This document shows positions 28,704-38,642 of a DNA stretch of 64,000 bases, piece after piece. The DNA is from Maniola hyperantus (Eukaryota > Arthropoda > Insecta > Lepidoptera > Nymphalidae): assembly GCF_902806685.2 (NCBI RefSeq), contig NC_048547.1, positions 14,953,196 to 15,017,195 on the forward strand, read 5' to 3'. Under the pieces are notes generated by a model. That model did not search any database, was not told the DNA's origin, and saw nothing but the letters and a program-made list of their open reading frames with translations. The first letter of the stretch is position 1. Each line of letters starts with the position of its first letter. Both the position numbers and the translations under genes were made by a program.

Positions 28704-31700
28704 CTTCGACACCGACGGTGGCGGACGTCGGTGTCCCCAGCTCAAGCAATCGCCTCTGCGTTCACGATCGCGACTTAAATGAACGTTTCCTCGTGGACAC
28801 TGGCGCAGACATATCGGTGTGGGCTGCGACACCAAAGATGAAGAGAAATACAACAAGTACATACAAGCTTTACGCTGCAAATAATACACCGATATGTACC
28901 TACGGCGAAAAGACCATCACGCTCAACCTGGGATTACGACGAACCTTCACGTGGACATTTATCATCGCTGACGTGAAGACATCCATCCTGGGCGCAGACT
29001 TTCTTCGACATTTCAAACTTCTCGTGGACCTGCATAAGAAAAAGTTGATCGATGACGTAACGAAGCTCGCTGTCGACGCAATCGAAGTTTCAACATCCAC
29101 CGAATCCATCCGCATCGTGAGCACAGACCAAGACTACCACGAGATCTTGAAGCAATATCCAGACGTCCTACGCCCAATGTCACTGAAGCAGCCAGCCAAG
29201 CACGACGTAGTTCACCACATTGAGACGACGGGGCCTCCACTTTTTGCTCGCGCCCGCCCTCTGCCGCCCGACAAATACAACGCTGCAAAAGCTGAATTTG
29301 AACGCATGGTGGAGTTGGGCATATGCAGACCTTCGAAGAGCCCATGGGCGAGTCCTTTGCACGTAGTCAAGAAGAAAGACGGCGGACTACGCGTGTGCGG
29401 CGACTACAGACGCTTGAATGCAGTAACTCAGCCAGATCGTTACCCAATCCCACGCATTCAAGACTTCACGTACTCACTGCATGAGAAGAGGATATTTTCA
29501 AAACTCGACCTCAAAATGGCATACTACTGGATACCAATGGCTAGTCAAGAAGACGCACAGAAAACGGCTATCATCACTCCTTTTGGCCTGTACGAGTTCA
29601 CCTGCATGACGTTCGGCCTACGCAACGCAAGTCAAACATTCCAACGGTTCATGCATCAAGTCCTCCGTGGCATAGAAAACTGCTTCTGTTTCGTCGACGA
29701 CATTCTCCTATACTCCGAAGATGAAGATCAGCATCAAAAGCTACTTCATCAAGTATTAGAACGCCTTGACAAATATGGCGTAACACTTAACGTCGAGAAA
29801 TGCCAGTTTGGAGTCGAAACAATCAACTTCTTGGGCTACGAAGTCTCCGCTGGTGGCATCAAACCTACAAAGGAACGCACGGAAGCTATATCGACTTATC
29901 CAAAACCGAAGACCATCGTCGAGCTACGTCGGTTCCTGGGCATGCTCAACTTTTATCGCGACTGCCTGCCCCATCAGGCGGAGCAGCAACACGAACTCAA
30001 TAAGTACCTTCACAACAAGAAGAGGAACGACAAAACACCAATAGACTGGACACCGGCGGCTGATGAAGCTTTTGTGAAATGCCGCCAAAGCATAACAGAA
30101 GCGACAACACTAAGCTACCCAGTGCCCGGCTGCGAACTCGCTATCATGACGGACGCATCAGACCACAGCGTAGGCGCAGTGCTGCAACAGAAGGTTAAAA
30201 ATGTCTGGAAACCGATGGCATTCTTTTCGAAGACAATGAGCCCTACGCAGCGCCGCTACTCCGTTTATGATCGCGAGCTACTAGCGATGTACGCAGCCGT
30301 GAAGCACTTCCGACGGTTGATAGAGGGTTGCGAAGTTACCTTATTCACCGACCATAAGCCTCTCCCTTTCGCACTCAATCGATCGCCGAGCAGCAGCGAC
30401 ACACCTCGGCGGGAACGGCAACTTCACTTCATAAGCCAATTCTGCACGCGCATTAAATACATCAAGGGCGAAGAGAACCCAGTCGCCGACGCCTTATCTC
30501 GTATCGAAGACATCCAGTGTCCAAACGTCTTGGACTACGGGCAGTTGGCGGCAGATCAAGCAAGCGACGAAGAACTGGCAGACCTGAGAAAACAACCCCA
30601 TCTGAAGTTCGGTGAAGTAACACTGCCAGGGCTCGATCGACCAATCACGTGCGAGCTCTCAACTGCATCTCCTCGTCCGTACCTGCCTAAGACATACCGT
30701 TACGCCGCATTCAAAGCGCAACACGGTCTATGTCACCCTGGTGTCCGAACAACACGGAAGCAGATGGCATCGAAGTTCTTCTGGCCAACAATGAACCAAG
30801 AAGTAGCAACATGGGCCAAAGCATGCATCGACTGTCAGCGCAGCAAGATCCATCGACATGTAGTCACTCCTTTGGCAGCGTTCCCACCTTCTCAGCGTTT
30901 CGAGCACATCCACATCGACATCGTCGGTCCACTTCGACTATCAAACGACTGCAGATACTGTGTGACGATCATCGACCGATGCACCAAGTGGCCAGAAGCA
31001 GTACCAGTGCAAGAGATCACTGCCGAAACCGTCGCAAAAGCCCTCTACGACAATTGGATCGCAAGACACGGCGTACCGTTAAGGATTACCACAGACCAGG
31101 CGAGAAATTTCGAATCTGCACTGTTCACCGCACTGATGAAGAGATTGGGAGTCACAAAGATCCGGACTACGGCCTACCACCCACAGGCCAATGGACGGAT
31201 CGAGCGATGGCATCGCACAATGAAGGCGGCTCTCATGGCGCGCGGTGCCAGTGCAACTTGGACGGAAGAACTGCCGACAGTACTACTTGGCCTACGTACG
31301 GCATTACGAGAGGACAACAATCTCAGTCCGGCTCTGATGACGTACGGTGCAACGCTACGAGTACCATCCGATTTCCTCGTACCTACACAGTCGAAAATCG
31401 AAGACGCAGACTACGTGCGACGTCTCACAGAAACAATGGCATCGCTAACACCGACAGAACGCTCGCCAGCGACCCGATCAACATTCATCTACAAAGACCT
31501 AGCTACGTGCACGCACGTTTTCGTACGAAACGACACCGTACGACCGCCATTAACACCGCCATACGACGGACCCTATCAAGTTTTGAAGCGCCACGACAAG
31601 TACTACCAGATCCAGCTACCACTTCGAACAACCGTGGTATCATTGGACAGACTCAAGCCCGCTTACATGCTCAACGAGGAAGACACAGGCGCAAGCACTG

Positions 31701-31852
31701 CAAGTGCGGAAAAGAAAACATCAGTATCGACGAGTTTGCAACCTGAGTCTGCAATGGAAACAAGCTCGCCGGTACCAGCGCCAGCGCCTGCACCTAGCCC
31801 CTACGTCACACGAAGCGGTCGAGTCGTGAAACGAGCAGTACGCTTCGCTTGA
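28526..31852 (+). CDS. Gypsy pol: protease, reverse transcriptase, RNase H, integrase (1108 aa open frame)
   Basis: Domains in order: aspartic protease with VDTGAD (D91) and GADFLRHF; RT with RVCGDYRRLNAVTQPDRYPI, LDLKMAYYWIPMA, TFGLRNASQTFQRFM and FVDD (389-392); RNase H with AIMTDASDHSVGAVL (D543) and ELLAMYAAVKHFR; integrase with H733/H737-C767/C770 zinc finger and a DD35E triad at D798, D857 and E893; and a C-terminal LKPAYM motif that closes the chromodomain-less tail. It is in the -1 frame relative to the gag remnant, so it is normally made by frameshifting, and the ATG at 28526 may not be the natural start. No env follows. The frame is complete, so the copy could supply Pol but not Gag. 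Confidence 0.93.
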   Translation: MSTFPSRTPPLSITVSIITPTSKEAWRCNYGMLVPRQIWRPRKILPITLLAENQAFGKLTSTPTVADVGVPSSSNRLCVHDRDLNERFLVDTGADISVWAATPKMKRNTTSTYKLYAANNTPICTYGEKTITLNLGLRRTFTWTFIIADVKTSILGADFLRHFKLLVDLHKKKLIDDVTKLAVDAIEVSTSTESIRIVSTDQDYHEILKQYPDVLRPMSLKQPAKHDVVHHIETTGPPLFARARPLPPDKYNAAKAEFERMVELGICRPSKSPWASPLHVVKKKDGGLRVCGDYRRLNAVTQPDRYPIPRIQDFTYSLHEKRIFSKLDLKMAYYWIPMASQEDAQKTAIITPFGLYEFTCMTFGLRNASQTFQRFMHQVLRGIENCFCFVDDILLYSEDEDQHQKLLHQVLERLDKYGVTLNVEKCQFGVETINFLGYEVSAGGIKPTKERTEAISTYPKPKTIVELRRFLGMLNFYRDCLPHQAEQQHELNKYLHNKKRNDKTPIDWTPAADEAFVKCRQSITEATTLSYPVPGCELAIMTDASDHSVGAVLQQKVKNVWKPMAFFSKTMSPTQRRYSVYDRELLAMYAAVKHFRRLIEGCEVTLFTDHKPLPFALNRSPSSSDTPRRERQLHFISQFCTRIKYIKGEENPVADALSRIEDIQCPNVLDYGQLAADQASDEELADLRKQPHLKFGEVTLPGLDRPITCELSTASPRPYLPKTYRYAAFKAQHGLCHPGVRTTRKQMASKFFWPTMNQEVATWAKACIDCQRSKIHRHVVTPLAAFPPSQRFEHIHIDIVGPLRLSNDCRYCVTIIDRCTKWPEAVPVQEITAETVAKALYDNWIARHGVPLRITTDQARNFESALFTALMKRLGVTKIRTTAYHPQANGRIERWHRTMKAALMARGASATWTEELPTVLLGLRTALREDNNLSPALMTYGATLRVPSDFLVPTQSKIEDADYVRRLTETMASLTPTERSPATRSTFIYKDLATCTHVFVRNDTVRPPLTPPYDGPYQVLKRHDKYYQIQLPLRTTVVSLDRLKPAYMLNEEDTGASTASAEKKTSVSTSLQPESAMETSSPVPAPAPAPSPYVTRSGRVVKRAVRFA

Positions 31853-31862
31853 AAGGGGGTAC
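31849..31862 (+). promoter_or_regulatory. Gypsy polypurine tract
   Basis: GAAAGGGGG overlaps the end of pol and lies next to the 3' LTR, the standard primer site for plus-strand DNA synthesis. Confidence 0.8.
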
Positions 31863-32639
31863 TATGGGAGTACCTACCATATTACATTACATACTTACGG
31901 AATACCTACGCTCGCCGTTCCTGCAATATCCCGCTGCCGTCGAATATCACCAACAACCTTACCTTACCCGCAATTTTACCTCGGGTTTACCGGGGAACAA
32001 GAAAATCAACAAACAACACATGGATAAGGAAAATACTTTATTTAATGGACAAGAGCGGTGGAAGAAATGAAACAACATGGAAGGCATGAACACTTTATGA
32101 AAATAAGCAACGATTTCTTACCTGCAACCGGACGAGCTGGCTAGCGTATTTCGGAGATAATAGTGATGACTAGAAGCGTTGATGGTTACATGCACAGTGA
32201 TGATCACGAACACTGTTGATGGTTACAATATGACATCCAAAGCACGCTAGCACGAAGACTCCAGAAGCACAAGCTGCTGCAAACGAAATCGCTCCACATG
32301 ATCGTCGGTGACGTGTTCGGCTGCTCTGAGCACGCGACGACGTCCGCACGCCACAGCGGCTAGGAGTGACTGAAGCCGGCGCGTGAGCTGCGGCGCCGCG
32401 CGGCGGGGGCGGCCCAAGAAATAATGTAATGACGCAATGCGCATGCGCGCATATCCATTACACACGGCGACGCCTGCATTGGTTTAGATATAAGTAATAG
32501 CAATAAGTACTCGTTAGCGTAGGTAATCTTAAGATCCACCTTTGTATATATTAGGCTAAGCTATTTCCAATAAAAACATTCCATTCCAATTCTTACCTTC
32601 TGATCAAATCGTTATCACGAGTTTTATTTGACCACAACA
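31863..32639 (+). repeat. Gypsy 3' LTR, 777 bases, intact
   Basis: It holds the uninterrupted target sequence CCAATAAAAAC, which shows the state of the 5' LTR before the Jockey insertion. The sequence is otherwise identical to the joined 5' LTR apart from one base that I noticed (31971 region). Confidence 0.95.
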
Positions 32640-32643
32640 ATAG

Positions 32644-32905
32644 CATTTTTGCATTCCCTTTTTCCTAGTTTTCCCCGCTGTCAGTGTGACCACAGCGGCA
32701 AGGCATCACCCCGTAATTGAGTGTAGTCGGAAGGGCTCAGCGGAGAGTTATAGCGCCCCCTCGCCCCCGCCCCCGTGCCCGCCCCCATCCCCCGCCGCTG
32801 ATATGCATATTCAAACCAGCTTCATCCCCATTATGATACCCCTAACCGCTTGATTCATTGTGAGCCTCACTGATTCTTCGTATCTACTTTGATAATTATA
32901 CGGCC
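32644..32905. other. Unique flank with CG- and C-rich stretch
   Basis: It contains a C-rich block (about 32757-32800, CCCCCTCGCCCCCGCCCCCG). No ORF and no repeat partner in this window. Confidence 0.35.
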
Positions 32906-32910
32906 GCGGC

Positions 32911-33052
32911 CTAGTCCGCGACAGGTTGAGATGGCAATCGGGGTATAAGGCGGGGGGACACCCCGCACACCCGCACGTCACCCGCGCTCGCCCGCACCGG
33001 GTTAGCGCGGGGGCTGTGCGGGGCCCGATTGCCTTTTCGACCTGTCGCGTAC
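32911..33052. mobile_element. GC-rich MITE (family M2) with ~25-bp TIRs
   Basis: The left end is CGCGACAGGTTGAGATGGCA and the right end is its mirror (GATTGCCTTTTCGACCTGTC, GCG). The centre is rich in CCCGCAC units. Copies: 38768-38890 (left half with expanded repeats), 42145-42305 (complete) and 52826-52922 (short, complete). Its high GC makes it stand out from all other elements here. Confidence 0.75.
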
Positions 33053-33239
33053 TACTAGTTTACCTACAATTTTTAGTTCGTTTTTTTTCAGTTCAGTTGA
33101 GAGTTACTTAACAGGCGATGGAGAGAGCGACATTAATCTTCGAGTTCTACTTTCGAAAAACATCGAAGAGGTCATCTTTAGAAAAGTATGAGGTAAGTAT
33201 GAAAAACATGAGGAATGAAAAACTTCCTACAAACTTTTT

Positions 33240-33725
33240 TTTTAAATTTATTATAGGCAAACGCTTGACCACAATCCCACTTGATGGAAAGTGATGACGC
33301 GGCCTAAAAATGGGACGCGTTTACCTATAATTTTGCCTATTCACTCTTGTTTTAAAGATAATTACCCGGGTTGTAATTGTTAGGAACACATATCGTGGAA
33401 GAGTATTCCAAACCTAAGCCATGCGTGTGAGGAATGATGACGCAAAACGTTTCGTGCGTGTAGATGGGATGTCGACGACATAAGGATGGCAACTCGCCCG
33501 ACGTCTTGCGGTTCGGTGATGAGATGGTGAAGGGGGGACAAGATCGAAAGAAGGCTATCGACTCGTAGTGTGACGCCATGAAATAAGCTTTATTGTAGAC
33601 TGTTCTGTCGACAATTTGTAACAAATAAAAGGAAGGACGTGATGCGGTTCGTGTCAAGGTGCTGGCGATTCGGTAACGATCAGGCGGCATGCAGCACTCC
33701 GACACGCTCCTATACACGTGCCGAC
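33240..33725 (-). pseudogene. Non-LTR retrotransposon ORF2 C-terminal remnant with 3' UTR
   Basis: On the minus strand, frame pieces read CMPPDRYRIAS, then after shifts VWNTLPR and FKTRVNRQNYR, the usual end of ORF2 in Jockey/CR1-like elements. A 3' UTR (CCGCGTCATCACTTTCCATC, AAGTGGGATTGTGGTCAAG) follows, down to about 33240. A 121-codon frame on this strand joins pieces in the wrong frame and is not a separate gene. Frameshifts make it dead. Confidence 0.55.
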
Positions 33726-33899
33726 AAGTTCGGTGTCGCCTCTAGGAGCTGAGTCGGGCCAACTTGACACCAAACTGTGGTGTTTGTTGAAAAGTCAAAT
33801 AATAATTACCTATACGAGAAACTTGCAGTAGACGTGAAATTCTGTACGCGTGAAATTCATGTAATAAGTATTTTTCTTTTTCTTTTTATATCGTAGATT

Positions 33900-34420
33900 T
33901 TGTTTTTAGCATATGTCATAATAGCTGTCTACGTGCCGAATTTCAGCCCAATCCGTCCAGTAGTTCGAGCTGTGCGTTGATAGATCAGTCAGTCAGTCAG
34001 ATTTCCCACAAACCCACACCGCCCACTAAAACCCACAAGAACTCATATATGGTCTCCACGTGACAGGTTTAACAGGAGACCACTAGTAACCGACGCCAAA
34101 ATAACTTGTTTTTGTTAAATAAAGATACCTATTTTATTTATTTATTTTTTATTTTCCTTAAAATTTTTATTGAAATGAAATGAAAATCTTTTTTATTCGT
34201 ATAAACTTTTACAAGTGCTTACGAATAGTCGGATGCATACCTCAATATACAATGGTGGTACCATTAGGAGAAAGCTTTGGCTGTTAGGTGCACTTTTAAC
34301 ACGTTTTTATTTTATTCCATTACAAGTTAACCCTTGACTGCGATATGACGATGCGGTGTAAGATAGGAGCGGGCTAACTTGTACGCGGCATCGTACCGAA
34401 ACCCTGAATCGCTAGGACTT
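33900..34420 (-). repeat. Cluster of retroposon fragments
   Basis: 33905-34000 is Helitron-like family H2 (minus; CAATCCGTCCAGTAGTTCGA; GTCAGTCAGTCAG). 34160-34255 is the reverse retroposon tail family seen at 22243 and 49448 (TTTACAAGTGCTTACGAATA). 34300-34418 is an S2 SINE fragment (GTTAACCCTTGACTGCGATA). Confidence 0.5.
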
Positions 34421-34552
34421 GGGACAACCCTCCACGTCCCACGGCTCCACCAACCTCTCGGTTATATGGGCCGGATCGCGGGAGGGCGCCCATTCGGTAC
34501 TTGCTCTTGGCATTTTCCCGGGGCGCCTTCTTGACTCCCTACAAATCCCTCT
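34412..34552 (-). repeat. Shared repeat (third copy of the block at 17735 and 35385)
   Basis: On the minus strand it reads GGGAGTCAAGAAGGCGCCCC, GAGCAAGTACCGAATGGGCG, CCCTCCCGCGATCCGGCCC and CCTCTCGGTTATATGG in complement. The other two copies are in plus orientation inside family B repeats. Here it is fused to a Jockey fragment. Confidence 0.6.
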
Positions 34553-34740
34553 CCCCCCGATAAAAGGCGCCCTAAGCACGTCCTTAACGATTCCGACAAC
34601 CAAATCCTGACCGACAATGCTCCCTATCTCGTAGGGCTACACAAGTCAACCTTTTTACAGCGAAGACGAGGCAACCCCCCCGTGACGCTGTAGCGGCCAG
34701 TAGGGCCTACGCAGCATAATCAATCCGAAACAACACCTTG
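34553..34740 (+). pseudogene. Jockey ORF2/3' UTR fragment, same family as 23231-28286
   Basis: It matches the intact element from about 27873 (GATAAAAGGCGCCCTAAGCA; CGTAGGGCTACACAAG). An internal deletion joins ORF2 (GCGAAGACGAGG) to the 3' UTR (CCCCCGTGACGCTGTAGCGG), and it ends ATCCGAAACAACACC. It shows that the family has older copies in this genome. Confidence 0.75.
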
Positions 34741-34744
34741 GGGC

Positions 34745-35080
34745 CTAGAGTCTAGACGTCACTAGCACAAATCGCTAGGACGTCAAAGTTGGGTGCCGAC
34801 TTAACTTAGGGTTGAAGTCGGCATGTGTGTAGGTGCTTAGGTACTTGCAAGATTAGAAGTGGGTCACGGGCAGGGCGCCAAGTCGTACGCGCAGCGCCGT
34901 ACAGCATCCGCAGCTCTCCATGTACCTACAGCTATGTGTGTTTGGAGTTTAATGTAATCTTAATGCAGACAAATGTAGCTAGCGTAGCTCATGGGAAGGT
35001 ATAAATTGATGCTCCAATAATACCAGTGATCTATTTTAGTAAAATAACTTTTGTTAGTCAGTTGGCCTATACGTTGAAAA
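34745..35080. other. Intergenic stretch, nothing recognised
   Basis: No coding frame and no repeat partner in the window. Confidence 0.3.
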
Positions 35081-35082
35081 AA

Positions 35083-35605
35083 CGGTCAAGTGCGAATCAG
35101 ACTTGCACACGAAGGTTTCGTACCATCTCGTACAAGATATCACACACCCGGCACACACGGCACACCCGGCACAGCCCCCGCGCCTAATTTTTTTTAAAAT
35201 TTGCATGGCGGCCATTTTAAAATTCACTATCTTGGTTTTTAATATTTGTTTTTTTAAGTGGCAATAGAAATACAGATTCTGTGATTTCTACTCTCTACCT
35301 ATTACGATCACAGCTGTGTTAGTGACGTCTAGCCCCCAAGGGGGGAGAGTGAGCATAAGGGACAAGGAAGAGACAAAAATAATTTGTAGGGAGTCAAGAA
35401 GACGCCCCGGGAAAATGCCAAGAGCAAGTACCGAACGGGCGCCCTCCCGCGATTCGGCCCATATAACCGAGAGGTTGGTGGGGCCATGGGAGGTGGAGGG
35501 TTGACCACTACCTATTACGGTTGATGCGATAGATCTCGCTGATAGGCAGACGGACGAAGAACGGAGGCTTAGTAATAGGGTTCCATGGCACCCTAAGCAT
35601 ATCAA
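35083..35605 (-). repeat. GGTTCCGTAC repeat, family B, with the same internal block as 17420-17945
   Basis: Its outer parts are GTCAAGTGCGAATCAGACTT and GCACACGAAGG at the left, and GGCTTAGTAATAGGGTTCCA at the right. The inner block at 35300-35510 has GTGACGTCTAGCCCCCAAGG and CGAACGGGCGCCCTCCCGCG. Both composite copies therefore probably descend from one composite ancestor. Confidence 0.6.
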
Positions 35606-35654
35606 ACTCTAAAAAACATTGCCACAGATTGTGACGCGAAAGGATTATTTACAC

Positions 35655-35828
35655 AACTAGCTTAAGCTCGCGACTTCGTCCACGTGGACTACACAAATTT
35701 CAAACCCCTATTTCCCCCTAAGGAGCCAAATTTCAGCCCGATCCGTCCAGTAGTTTGAGCTATGCGTTGATAGATCAGTCAGTCAGGCAGTCAGTCAGTC
35801 ACCTTTTCCTTTTATATATTTAGATAAT
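35655..35828 (-). mobile_element. Helitron-like element (family H2), reverse copy
   Basis: The minus strand starts TCTAAATATATAAAAGGAAA, has a (GACT)n run, GCTGAAATTTGGC and ACGTGGACGAAGTCGCGAGC, and ends CTAG (plus 35660). H2 copies: 44305-44820, 58728-58960, 62900-63092 and fragments at 18520, 33905 and 48385. Confidence 0.65.
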
Positions 35829-35829
35829 G

Positions 35830-36560
35830 TCAGTGTACGCCGCAAGTGGGTGATCATGCGATGATAATAATTATGTCAACATTATACCAGACTATATAAA
35901 ATAAGCAAAGTAGTCGAGAAAAATACTTGAGCCCATACCAAAGCCTCAAAAGGTCTTTACAAATTCCGAAAACATCGCATCATTTGATTAGCTCTATTCA
36001 AATGGAAATATTGTATTGAAATCAAATTATGAGTTAGGAATGGAGGTTTTACGAACGATCCAAATTTCGGAAGTGGATAGTAAAGATGATCGCACACTTC
36101 CACTCCAGAACACACCGCACGCACAATATGTCAGCACTCGCAACTATTCGCATTGTTACTGCCGCTGGTCAATTGCAAAAAAGCCGAATAAATAATTGCT
36201 TCAATGTCAATCTATGCTGAATGCTACTGAAGCTGCTGCTGAAATTATTTGAAGGACCAATACAATTCAAGCGTCTCTGTTACACTTCATTCAAATCGCA
36301 TATGTCTACGCTATCACACTAATATGTATAAAGAGGTATACAGTGCAGCTCGTATATTAATGAAGTGGAGAATTTTCAAAAATGCTCGAGCCATTGAAAT
36401 TGAATTCTAAGCACTGATATGACGTAAAAAATAAAAATGCATTAGATTTACACTAGAATTCATAGTTTCGATTCTTCGCGAGCGATTCAAAGGAAGCTAA
36501 AAAAGAAGGCTCATAGGGATGAGTTGTTAGCAGCGACGGGAGCGCTAAGAAATGCAGGGT
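35830..36560. other. Intergenic, unique, nothing recognised
   Basis: AT-rich sequence without an ORF over 60 codons and without repeat matches in the window. Confidence 0.35.
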
Positions 36561-36563
36561 AGT

Positions 36564-36740
36564 TCGCTAACTCAGTGTCTAACATTGAACACATTCGACA
36601 TTGGTTGGTTCTACATTGCAGCTACATTGAGTGATACTAAAATAATTATTTTTTGTAGAAAATATTCAATGCATTAAAATAAATGTTAAATGAGCTTGGT
36701 AGCTATTGTTCAGTGTTAGACATTGAGTTACTCAACGAAT
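36564..36740. mobile_element. MITE candidate with ~24-bp TIRs
   Basis: Left: GCTAACTCAGTGTCTAACAT, TGAAC. Right, mirrored: GTTCAGTGTTAGACATTGAG, TTAC. Two mismatches in about 22. The interior is AT-rich and non-coding. A single copy in this window. Confidence 0.6.
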
Positions 36741-37204
36741 CAGTAGGCTGAAGCGCTTTGTGCGAGTGGCATTTGCGCTAATGTGTGAGCAGTCTAAACG
36801 TTTATGATTCAAATCACGACTCGTCTTCGCGTTGTTCGTCGCCGTAAAGTTGGCCATAAGCGCCAATCAGTACTTTGTGATGTGATTATGTCTCATGAAT
36901 GAATTCGTTACGTTTATTAGCGAATTTATTGTTACAGACTCTCTAGAGGGAAACTCTTAACTTATTAACTTACTTAATCAAAGCAGACGCAATTATATTT
37001 ATTTCAAGTAAATTACCTCGTGGCTAAGTTAAGATTTTACCATTGATTCAGAAAGCAGATTATTGTATTTTTGCAGAGCTTTATCCACGAGAATTAAGGT
37101 TTATTTTATTTTAGTTTAATTTTGTTTAGTCGCAGTCTAAAGAGTTGATACTTCTTGCTATATTATGTTCTTCAAGATCAACCCCCGTAGCATAGTTGTT
37201 GATT

Positions 37205-37345
37205 ATCATACCTATTGCTACAATTTAAATTATCGTGATTCGCTGAATTTATAGTATTCTTGCTGCAGCAGGGCATTTCAGCCAATAGTGAGAGAGTGTC
37301 AGCCAGCGCTGACACTCTCTCACTATTGGCTGGTTGTGTCAAATT
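37205..37345. mobile_element. MITE-like repeat containing a perfect 25-bp hairpin
   Basis: Arms 37279-37303 and 37308-37332 are exact reverse complements (CAGCCAATAGTGAGAGAGTG, TCAGC) around CAGC. The left part matches 7820-7975. The exact arm identity suggests a recent inverted duplication within an older element. Confidence 0.65.
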
Positions 37346-37645
37346 ATACGTCTCGATGATAGCCTACTGATTAAGACGTGAACCTCCTGTTGGGGAGGTC
37401 GAGGGTTCGATCCCGGATACGCACCTCTAACTTTTCGGAGTTATGTGCATTTATGCAATTCAATATCACTTGCTTTAACGGTGAAGGAAAACAAATCGTG
37501 AGGAAACCTGCATGCCGGAGAGTTCTCCATAATATGTTCTCAAAGGTAGGTATATGAAGTCTGTCAATCCTCACTTGGCCAGCTGTCAAACCCCTCCCTT
37601 TGTGAGAGGAGACCCGCACCCAGGAGTAAGCTGGCGATGGGTTCA
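37345..37645 (+). mobile_element. tRNA-derived SINE S1, nearly complete
   Basis: Box A (GATAGCCTACTGATTAAGAC) and box B (GGGTTCGATCCCG at about 37403) are well preserved. Then come the body (CTAACTTTTCGGAGTTATGT; TTTAACGGTGAAGGAAAACA; CGTGAGGAAACCTGCATGC; GTTCTCCATAATATGTTCTC) and GAGGAGACCCGCACCCAGG near the 3' end. It is the best S1 copy here and defines the family. It is not a tRNA gene: the D and anticodon arms do not fold. Confidence 0.78.
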
Positions 37646-37649
37646 CAGT

Positions 37650-38155
37650 TTGAGCTGTGAAAAGACTGACAGACAGTTCGTAGCTTTAGTTTTAAGTTTA
37701 CGTACCTACCTAAGTAATTATCATCATTACATTATTTATATCTTACAAATCCCAAAATCTGACAATCAAAAAGTGTACAATGATGCCCAATTAGAATTTT
37801 TTATTTTTATTTGACAGAAACACTTTCGCATGTATAAGTACACAGACAGACAATCATTATATACTATTATAGTATGATAATCGTAGATAAGTTATAGTAG
37901 ATACTCATTTTGTTGCCAAGAATACATATTATTGTAAATAAGATCGTGCTCGCGCCTCGTGAAGAGGAAAATTGTACGGCGGCATTATGACCGAAATAAT
38001 ATTGTGCTAGAGTAAGTGAATCGGGCACTAACTTACTTAGCTACTTACTCTGTTGAATCATTTCATTTTGAACGCTTCGCTTTTCTTACTTCGTAGTGTT
38101 AATTATTGTAGGTACACAAATTACAGTCAGGCGAAATACGGGTTTGCAATCTAAA
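37650..38155. other. Intergenic, nothing recognised
   Basis: AT-rich sequence with no gene or repeat that I can support. Confidence 0.3.
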
Positions 38156-38159
38156 TAAA

Positions 38160-38400
38160 ACCGGTCAAGTGCGAGTTAGACGCACACGAAGGGTTTCGTA
38201 CAAGAAATAACACTTCATTTTATTTAAATCTCCATATCGGCTTAGTATGAAGTGTTTGTTGAATATCACACACGCTGTGTGGACAGCGGAGGCTTTGTTA
38301 TAGCACCTAGGGTCTCGTTACACCCTTTGAACCCTAAAAAAGCGGTGGTAGACTAGTGGTTAAAGACGTCGGCATTCTTTAACACGTTGTTTAGGGTTGC
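38160..38400. repeat. Family B repeat fragment followed by an S1 tRNA-like head
   Basis: 38160-38335: GGTCAAGTGCGAGTTAGACG, GAAGGGTTTCGTAC, GACAGCGGAGGCTTTG. 38341-38372: GGTGGTAGACTAGTGGTTAA with AGACGTCGG, a box A-like head without the rest of the SINE. Confidence 0.5.
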
Positions 38401-38575
38401 GTAATGCGTACCTCAAGAGGTGAAACGGAACCCTTATACCCTACGAGCGAGTATAGCAGGTACCTACTTAGCTTTAGAAAACTAAATTAGAACAAAACCC
38501 TTTTAAACGAAAAAGAAATAGCAAAGTTTTTTGGCGCACGAATAAAGCGAGCTGTCCGCGAGCGAATCATCACGT

Positions 38576-38642
38576 ACTACCTACCTACTACCCGCTACCC
38601 GCTACCCACTACCCAGTACCCAGTACCCAGTACCCAGTCCGC
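38576..38642. repeat. 8-bp minisatellite (TACCCRST)n
   Basis: About seven tandem units such as TACCCGC, TACCCAC and TACCCAG with gradual unit change along the array. Confidence 0.8.

Larger units (their letters stand above)
22512..32643 (+). mobile_element. Ty3/Gypsy LTR retrotransposon, gag-deleted, with a nested Jockey element
   Basis: It is flanked by a 4-base duplication ATAG (22512-22515 and 32640-32643). Two LTRs start TATGGGAGTACC and end CCACAACA. The 5' LTR is split into 22516-23230 and 28298-28359 (715 + 62 = 777 bases), exactly the length of the 3' LTR (31863-32639). Reading both LTRs I found one substitution (22624 region, GAAATT versus GCAATT). The internal part is only about 3.5 kb: a tRNA-primer site, a gag remnant, an intact pol and a polypurine tract. 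The near-identical LTRs indicate a recent insertion. Confidence 0.93.

Noticed and set aside
30730..31746. A 338-codon frame overlapping Gypsy integrase, considered as env
   Set aside because: It is a shadow frame with Arg/Thr/His-rich composition and no signal peptide, transmembrane segment or glycoprotein motif; the integrase frame explains the region.
33352..33717. A 121-residue minus-strand protein
   Set aside because: Non-LTR coding pieces are visible in different frames across it; this open frame joins them by chance.
37345..37420. Functional tRNA gene
   Set aside because: Box A and box B are present, but the cloverleaf does not fold and the sequence continues into a SINE body shared by eight other copies.
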